From DASUPK01 sp963801055 (GTDB lineage Bacteria > Actinomycetota > Thermoleophilia > Solirubrobacterales > 70-9): a stretch of DNA of 64,000 nucleotides. Below, piece by piece: positions 60,017 through 64,000 of this stretch; position 1 is the stretch's first letter, and each line of letters begins with the position of its first letter. The notes below the pieces were generated by a model. The model was not told the origin of the DNA, did no database searches, and worked only from the letters and a program-made list of their open reading frames with translations. The stretch spans positions 1 through 64,000 of the forward strand of contig CAWDDE010000009.1 in NCBI GenBank assembly GCA_963801055.1, read 5' to 3'. The translations under genes and the position numbers were made by a program.

Positions 60017-61157
60017 GTGAGGAACGAGTCGCCCCCGATTTCTCCGTCAGAGAGGCTGCTCTGCGGCCCCGGTCCGACGAACGTCGATCCCGCCGCGCTC
60101 GAGGCAATGGGCAAGCCGATGCTCGGGCACCTCGACCCGGAGCTGCACGAGATCCTGCTCGACTTGGTCGACAAGCTTCGCAGGGTCTTCCGCGCCGAAG
60201 GTGGGTTGGTCCTGCCCCTGCAGGCGACCGGGACATCGGGAATGGAGGCCGGCCTAGCCAACCTGGTGGAGCCAGGCGAGACCGTGATCGTCGGCGCCAG
60301 CGGCTACTTCGGTGCGCGGATCGCTGAAATAGCCCGGCGCTGCGGCGCGAAGGTGGTCGAGCTCACCGCGGACTGGGGTGAGCACGTCCCGAACGCGCGG
60401 CTGCTTGGCGCCCTCGACGACCACCCGGAGGCGCGCCTCCTCGCCGTCGTCCACGGTGAGACCTCGACCGGCTGCGAGCATCCGCTCGCGGCGCTCGGTG
60501 CCGCGATGCGCGGAGGCGACACCCTGCTGATGGCGGACTGCGTCACCACCCTGGGCGGGGTCGAGCTGGACTTCGACGGCTGGGGCATCGACTACGCCTA
60601 CTCGTGCACACAGAAGTGCCTGGCCGCTCCGCCCGGTATGTCCCCGATTGCAGTCTCGGATCGAGCGCTGGAGCGCATCCGCGCCAGGCGCGCTGCCGGT
60701 TCCGTTCTCGATGGACCTGCTGCTGCTGGAGGCCTATTGGGTGGAGCGCCCGGCGACCTACCACCACACCGCACCGATCCTCCACATCTACGCGCTCCAC
60801 GAGGTGCTCCGGCGTGCCCTCGAGGAGGGTCTCGAGCGACGCTGGGCCAGGCACACCGAGGCGGGAACCTACTTCCAGCAGCTGGCGTGCCACGCGGGCT
60901 TCGAGCTCCTGGCGGAGCCCGCACACCAGCTCGCTCCCTTGACGGCGGTCCGCGTCCCCGAGGGAATCGATGGGAAGGCGGTGCAGCGCCAGCTCCTCGC
61001 CATCGGGATCGAGGTGGGCGGCGGTCTCGGCCCGGACGCGCCGGCGATCTGGCGGGTCGGCCTGATGGGGCCCAATGCCAGCACCGAGACCGCCGATCTG
61101 GTCTTCGAGGCGCTCGCGGCCGCGGTCGACAGCCAGGCCGTGGCAGTCGCCGGATAG
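60017..61157 (+). CDS. Class V aminotransferase (serine/alanine-glyoxylate type), one frameshift
   Basis: About 379 residues. LLCGPGPTNVDPAALEAMGKPMLGHLDPEL is the unmistakable start of alanine-/serine-glyoxylate aminotransferases; TGTSGMEAGLANL and VVHGETSTGCEHPL follow, and the PLP lysine is in YSCTQKCLAAPPGMSP. Near 60700 one extra base shifts the frame; it continues PVPFSMDLLLLEAYWVERP ... YHHTAPILHIYALHEVL and GIEVGGGLGPDAPAIWRVGLMG. Length 1141 bp fits. Serine-glyoxylate aminotransferase makes hydroxypyruvate from serine in the serine cycle, fitting the Mcl-like lyase nearby. GTG 60017. Confidence 0.83.
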
Positions 61158-61256
61158 CAACCCGTTCGAGCCCCCGCCGCACCTATCATTCGTGCGGCAC
61201 CCGAAAGTCCCCCGCGCCGATTGGCGCGCTCAGTTCGCGAAGAGGAGTAGTCCGAG

Positions 61257-61520
61257 GTGACATACGTCATCACCGAGCCCTGTATCGACCTGAAGGACCT
61301 CACCTGCGTCGAGGTCTGTCCGGTGGATTGCATCCACCCGACTGAGGAGGAGCCGGACTTCGAGGATCACCGGCAGCTCTACATCGATCCGGCCGAGTGC
61401 ATCGACTGCGACGCCTGCGTCGAGGTGTGTCCCGTGGATGCCATCTTCCCGGAGGACCAGGTCCCGCCCGGGCAAGAGAAGTACACCGAGATCAACGCCC
61501 AGCACTTCGCGCAGAAGTAG
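61257..61520 (+). CDS. fdxA: Ferredoxin, 7Fe/8Fe type
   Basis: An 87-residue low-potential ferredoxin. Eight cysteines: C9, C17, C21 and C25 in the first half (EPCIDLKDLTCVEVCPVDC) and C48, C51, C54 and C58 in ECIDCDACVEVCP. The C-x7-C-x3-C spacing of the first half is typical of FdxA, with a [3Fe-4S] plus a [4Fe-4S] cluster. It could take electrons from the flavoprotein dehydrogenases of the island. GTG 61257 follows GAAGAGGAGTAG-type ribosome-binding purines. A hairpin terminator follows. Confidence 0.93.
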   Translation: MTYVITEPCIDLKDLTCVEVCPVDCIHPTEEEPDFEDHRQLYIDPAECIDCDACVEVCPVDAIFPEDQVPPGQEKYTEINAQHFAQK

Positions 61521-61539
61521 TAGGCGTCGCCGTTCGCCG

Positions 61540-61558
61540 AGGTCGCCCCGGGCGACCT
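61540..61558. terminator. Bidirectional hairpin between ferredoxin and R2-like genes
   Basis: AGGTCGCC (61540-61547) and GGCGACCT (61551-61558) are perfect complements around CCG. It lies 20 bp after the ferredoxin stop and touches the stop of the convergent R2-like gene, so it may end both transcripts. Confidence 0.6.
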
Positions 61559-62541
61559 AGCCGGCCTGCACGCCGACCACGAAGTCGATCTCCGGATCGA
61601 GGATCTGGTCGATCAGCTCGGGATCGGGGGTGATTCCCATCTCGCGGCAGCGGTTGCGGTAGTGCCTCACCTTCTGGTGCTGGTACTTGTCGAGATCGAG
61701 GCCGGGCACGGCCTTCTGGTACTCGACGAGGCCCACCAGGTTGCCGCGGTATTCATCGAAGACCTCGTGCACGAGCGCCTCGTATTCGGGGTTCTTCTCG
61801 ATCAGCGTCCGGCAGGCTCCGGTACCGAAGGTGATGTGCCGGCCCTCGTCCCGAAGGATCAGCCTGAAGCCCTGTCTGAGCGTCGGAAAGGCCTCCCAGA
61901 GCTCGGTGGTGTCGATGACGATCTCGTACGACGGCATTGTGAGCACGCCCTCGACGAAGCCGTTGTAGGCGGCCGAGAAGCGCACGAAGGCCGTCTCGAT
62001 CTCCTCCTGGTCACCCTCGATCGAGGCCTGCAGGAGCTCGCGGCCGTACCGCGGCAGTGCCTCGTGGAGCACGTCACGGACCTCGAATCGCCCACTCGGA
62101 TCGACCGTCGCGCCCCTGACGAGAAAGTGGCTGGCGACCTCCTCGGGCTCGAGGACGCCGGCGACCTCGTCGTGCCAGCGCATGAAGAACTCCGCGTGCT
62201 TGGCCTCCTCCATCAGGAAGGTCGAGAGGTAGGTGACCCAGTCGAAGCGCCCCAGCGTATGGGAGCCGGCGATCATCGGCACCAGCTGGTCCGTGACCGC
62301 CTGCTCCCCGGCGAGGAAGCGGATGGTCACGCCGAGGAGGCCCTCGCGCTGCTGTTCTGAGATTTGCTCCCAGTCGGCGGCGTCCTGAGTGAAGTCGAGG
62401 TCGTCGACGTCCCAGATCCTCTGGATCGCGTACTTGTACTTTCGGTAGACGGGGCCCTTGACCATCGCCCGGGTGAAGTGGAAGCGCCGGACCACGTCGG
62501 GGTCGAGCTCGCTCCGAGCTCGGTCGGCTCCGATCGGCCAT
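61557..62541 (-). CDS. R2-like ligand-binding oxidase (ribonucleotide reductase R2 superfamily), one frameshift
   Basis: About 327 residues. ATG 62541 gives MADRSRPSSE, then after one extra base near 62510 ELDPDVVRRFHFTRAMVKG ... RKYKYAIQRIWDVDDLDF. The carboxylate/His metal ligands are in RFLAGEQAVTDQLVP, LMEEAKHAEFFMRW, FVEGVLTMPSYE and LRDEGRHITFGTGA. This pattern (Mn/Fe site, no radical-transfer tail) suits the R2lox group, related to Rv0233, rather than a true reductase subunit; no R1 gene is nearby. Natural substrate of R2lox is unknown. Its start overlaps the DUF1059 stop (TGATG). Confidence 0.8.
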
Positions 62542-62724
62542 CAGCTTTGCTCTCCTTCGCCGTCCTCGACCTCGGTGGACATGTCGATGATCACGTCCTC
62601 GAGCTCGAAGCTGCCGTGCTCCTCGGTCATGTGCCGCTGCACCGCCTCCACCAGCGCCTCCTCGTCGCGCGGCGACGATGGTCGCCCCGCAGCCGGCGTC
62701 GAGGCATTCGTACTGACGGGGCAT
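62541..62724 (-). CDS. DUF1059 family small protein, one frameshift
   Basis: From ATG 62724 the frame reads MPRQYECLDAGCGATIVAA; dropping one base near 62680 continues DEEALVEAVQRHMTEEHGSFE and then LEDVIIDMSTEVEDGEGEQS to TGA 62543-62541. Length 184 bp equals 60 residues plus stop plus one base. ECLDAGCGATI ... HMTEEHG is the DUF1059 pattern (two Cys and a His, possibly metal-binding). Role unknown; coupled to the R2-like oxidase. Confidence 0.65.
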
Positions 62725-62758
62725 CCGCAGGACCTCGCTCCCCGGAGCGCCACCACGC

Positions 62759-63473
62759 TCAGGCCGCGTCGCCGGCGAGCTTCAGCCAGTTGCCGAACAG
62801 CCGGCGCGCGGTGGGGTGGAGCTCCTCGGCGCGGTGCTGCGAGCTCGGCGAGGAAGGCGTCCGCCCTCTCCGCGTCGAGCGCCTCGGCGAGGTAGGCCCG
62901 GTATTCCGGCACCTGGGCCCATTCGCGGGCCATCTCGGGCGTGACCTCGAGGTGGAACTGGATCCCGAAGCCACGCTCGCCGGCCTGGAACGCCTGTGTG
63001 GCGACGGGGGAGCTCGCCAGCGCGACGGCGCCGTCGGGCAGGTCGAAGGTGTCCCCGTGCCACTGCAGCGACGGGAAGGGGTCGTCGACGCCCTCGAACA
63101 GCGGGTGCTCGCGCCCCTCGGCGGTCAGCTCCACGGGCAGCAGGCCGAGCTCCGGGCTGTCCATCGTGCGGACGGGCGCGCCCAGCGCCGAGGCCAGCAG
63201 CTGCACGCCGAGGCAGACGCCGAGGAAGGGGCGGCCCGCCTCGACGACGTCGCGCACCAGCTGCTTCTCGTCGGTGAGCCAGGGGTGCTGATCGTCGTCG
63301 TCGGCGCCCATCGGACCACCCATCGCCAGCACGGCGTCGAACTCGCGCCAATCGGGAAGCGGCTCGTTCTCGTCGAGCTCGACCGCGATGGGCTCGACTC
63401 CCTGCTCGAGCATCACTTCGGAGAAGACGCCCGGAGGCTCGCAGGAGATGTGCTGGAGGACGAGTAGCCGCAC
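62759..63473 (-). CDS. Class I glutamine amidotransferase (GMP-synthase-like), one frameshift
   Basis: About 237 residues. GTG 63473 leads to RLLVLQHISCEPPGVFSEV, LAMGGPMGADDDDQHPWL, the nucleophile in LGVCLGVQLLASALG and the His/Glu of the triad in GFGIQFHLEVTPEM. After FLAELA near 62850 one extra base breaks the frame; the other frame gives QHRAEELHPTARRLFGNWL and stops at 62759. Stand-alone GuaA-N-like amidotransferases often hydrolyse gamma-glutamyl bonds or act in other amide transfers. TAGGCT lies seven bases before the GTG. A role with the gamma-glutamylamides of the island is possible but unproven. Confidence 0.83.
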
Positions 63474-63483
63474 GACGTTCAGC

Positions 63484-63984
63484 CTATCCCCCGTTTCGGG
63501 CGGCGGCCGACTCCCGGCTCTTCTTCCCCTTCGGCGGGCTTGGCGGGCCCGCGCTCTCGTTGTTCACGTCCTCGACCTTGCCAGTGTTCGCGTCTACCTC
63601 GACCACGACGAGCCGCGTGTAGCCCTTGGGCTGTATGGGGCTCCCGACTGGGTCGGACATGGAGACGAACCAGAAGGGCTTTCGATTGAGGCCCTGACGG
63701 AGCAGTCGAATCTGCGTCGACTTCGGGTCGAAGTCAATCTGTCGCTTGGCGATCGCGATCGCCTCATCCTTGGTGATTCGGATCTGCGATTGCTGGCAGC
63801 TTCTGGCGACGATTGCCGCCAGCGCGACCAGAGCGATCAGGACGAGGATGCGCCCCCGGGTCGGGCGAACCCGCGCGCGGCGTCCCTGCACCCATGTGCT
63901 CGGGTCCGACCAGTTCGCTCCGTTCGGGGGATCCGCCACACGGCCGAGACTACCCCCGCCGGGACGGACCTCGCTTTCGCTCAC
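63484..63984 (-). CDS. Membrane-anchored PepSY-like protein
   Basis: A 166-residue protein with a polar N-terminus, one membrane helix (ILVLIALVALAAIVARSC, about residues 45-62) and an outer domain: ITKDEAIAIAKRQIDFDPKSTQIRL ... FWFVSMSDPV ... VVVEVDANTGKVEDVN, which is the PepSY pattern (helix then strand ending in D-x-x-T-G). PepSY domains are thought to inhibit peptidases or occur in envelope proteins. GTG 63984 at the right edge; a longer upstream start cannot be excluded. Pro/Lys-rich tail. Confidence 0.7.
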   Translation of the reverse strand: MSESEVRPGGGSLGRVADPPNGANWSDPSTWVQGRRARVRPTRGRILVLIALVALAAIVARSCQQSQIRITKDEAIAIAKRQIDFDPKSTQIRLLRQGLNRKPFWFVSMSDPVGSPIQPKGYTRLVVVEVDANTGKVEDVNNESAGPPSPPKGKKSRESAAARNGG

Positions 63985-64000
63985 GCGTCAGACGGTCGGA

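Noticed and set aside
1..64000. CRISPR arrays, tRNA/rRNA genes, insertion sequences, prophage or attachment sites
   Set aside because: No regularly spaced repeats, transposase, integrase or RNA gene signatures were seen on either strand.

Overview
This is 64 kb of a GC-rich chromosome that looks actinobacterial. The gene content (DDN-type nitroreductase, PspC/LiaF-histidine kinase-response regulator trio, NAD-type 6-phosphogluconate dehydrogenase, R2-like oxidase) and a recurrent promoter style fit the class Thermoleophilia, but that placement is an inference. I see no rRNA, tRNA, insertion sequence, prophage or CRISPR array. Genes are tightly packed, with many 1-10 bp overlaps and no gene-free stretch above 300 bp.

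Left part (1-26.6 kb): the first ~34 codons of a glucose-6-phosphate dehydrogenase leave the window at the left edge. Then come a DUF389 membrane protein, a DDN-like reductase, an envelope-stress trio (PspC, histidine kinase, response regulator), a homocysteine methyltransferase and an AraC/glyoxalase pair. A pentose-phosphate block follows: tkt-tal-pgi-decarboxylase-HAD on the minus strand, rpiA divergent from it, and pgl-gnd divergent from a second, full zwf. Between them lies an ArsR-SRPBCC-DUF899-aldo/keto reductase operon with a second DUF899 gene divergent. Then ppiB, an SDR, a DUF2007-like protein, an RDD membrane protein, glutamate decarboxylase and a lipoprotein.

Middle (26.6-34.9 kb): a CMD-family protein, a 5'-3' exonuclease, and a LysR regulator divergent from a three-gene operon headed by a radical SAM protein of the Tes (tetraether synthase)/MJ0619 type, with a class I methyltransferase and an SRPBCC protein. 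Next are a RodZ-like protein, a class III aminotransferase and an NTF2-like protein.

Right half (35-61 kb): this is the notable system, a methylotrophy-like island. A minus-strand operon encodes a type III glutamine-synthetase-like enzyme, a three-part glutamate-synthase-like complex (class II amidotransferase, GXGXG protein, FMN protein) and NAD-dependent formate dehydrogenase. Divergent from it is an operon for a four-subunit sarcosine-oxidase/N-methylglutamate-dehydrogenase-like enzyme, followed by formate-tetrahydrofolate ligase, a cyclohydrolase-family protein and a GntR regulator. A second, diverged copy of the synthetase and three-part complex follows on the minus strand, joined to an unknown 147-aa protein and two DAO-type flavoproteins. 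Divergent from that are a malyl-CoA lyase-like enzyme and phosphoribulokinase, then a LysR regulator and a serine-glyoxylate-type aminotransferase. The simplest reading is: methylated amine -> gamma-glutamyl amide -> N-methylglutamate -> methylene-THF -> formate -> CO2, with carbon assimilated through serine-cycle and/or Calvin-cycle enzymes. The duplicated second module has no obvious substrate.

Right edge (61-64 kb): ferredoxin, an R2-like oxidase, a DUF1059 protein, a class I amidotransferase and a membrane-anchored PepSY-like protein.

Caution on sequence quality: many genes at 1.7-9.1, 18.8-26.6 and 60.7-62.9 kb are broken by single-base indels, nearly all extra bases, while family motifs continue in the neighbouring frame. 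I treat these as probable assembly errors and give full-gene coordinates spanning the shifts. The island at 27-60 kb is intact.
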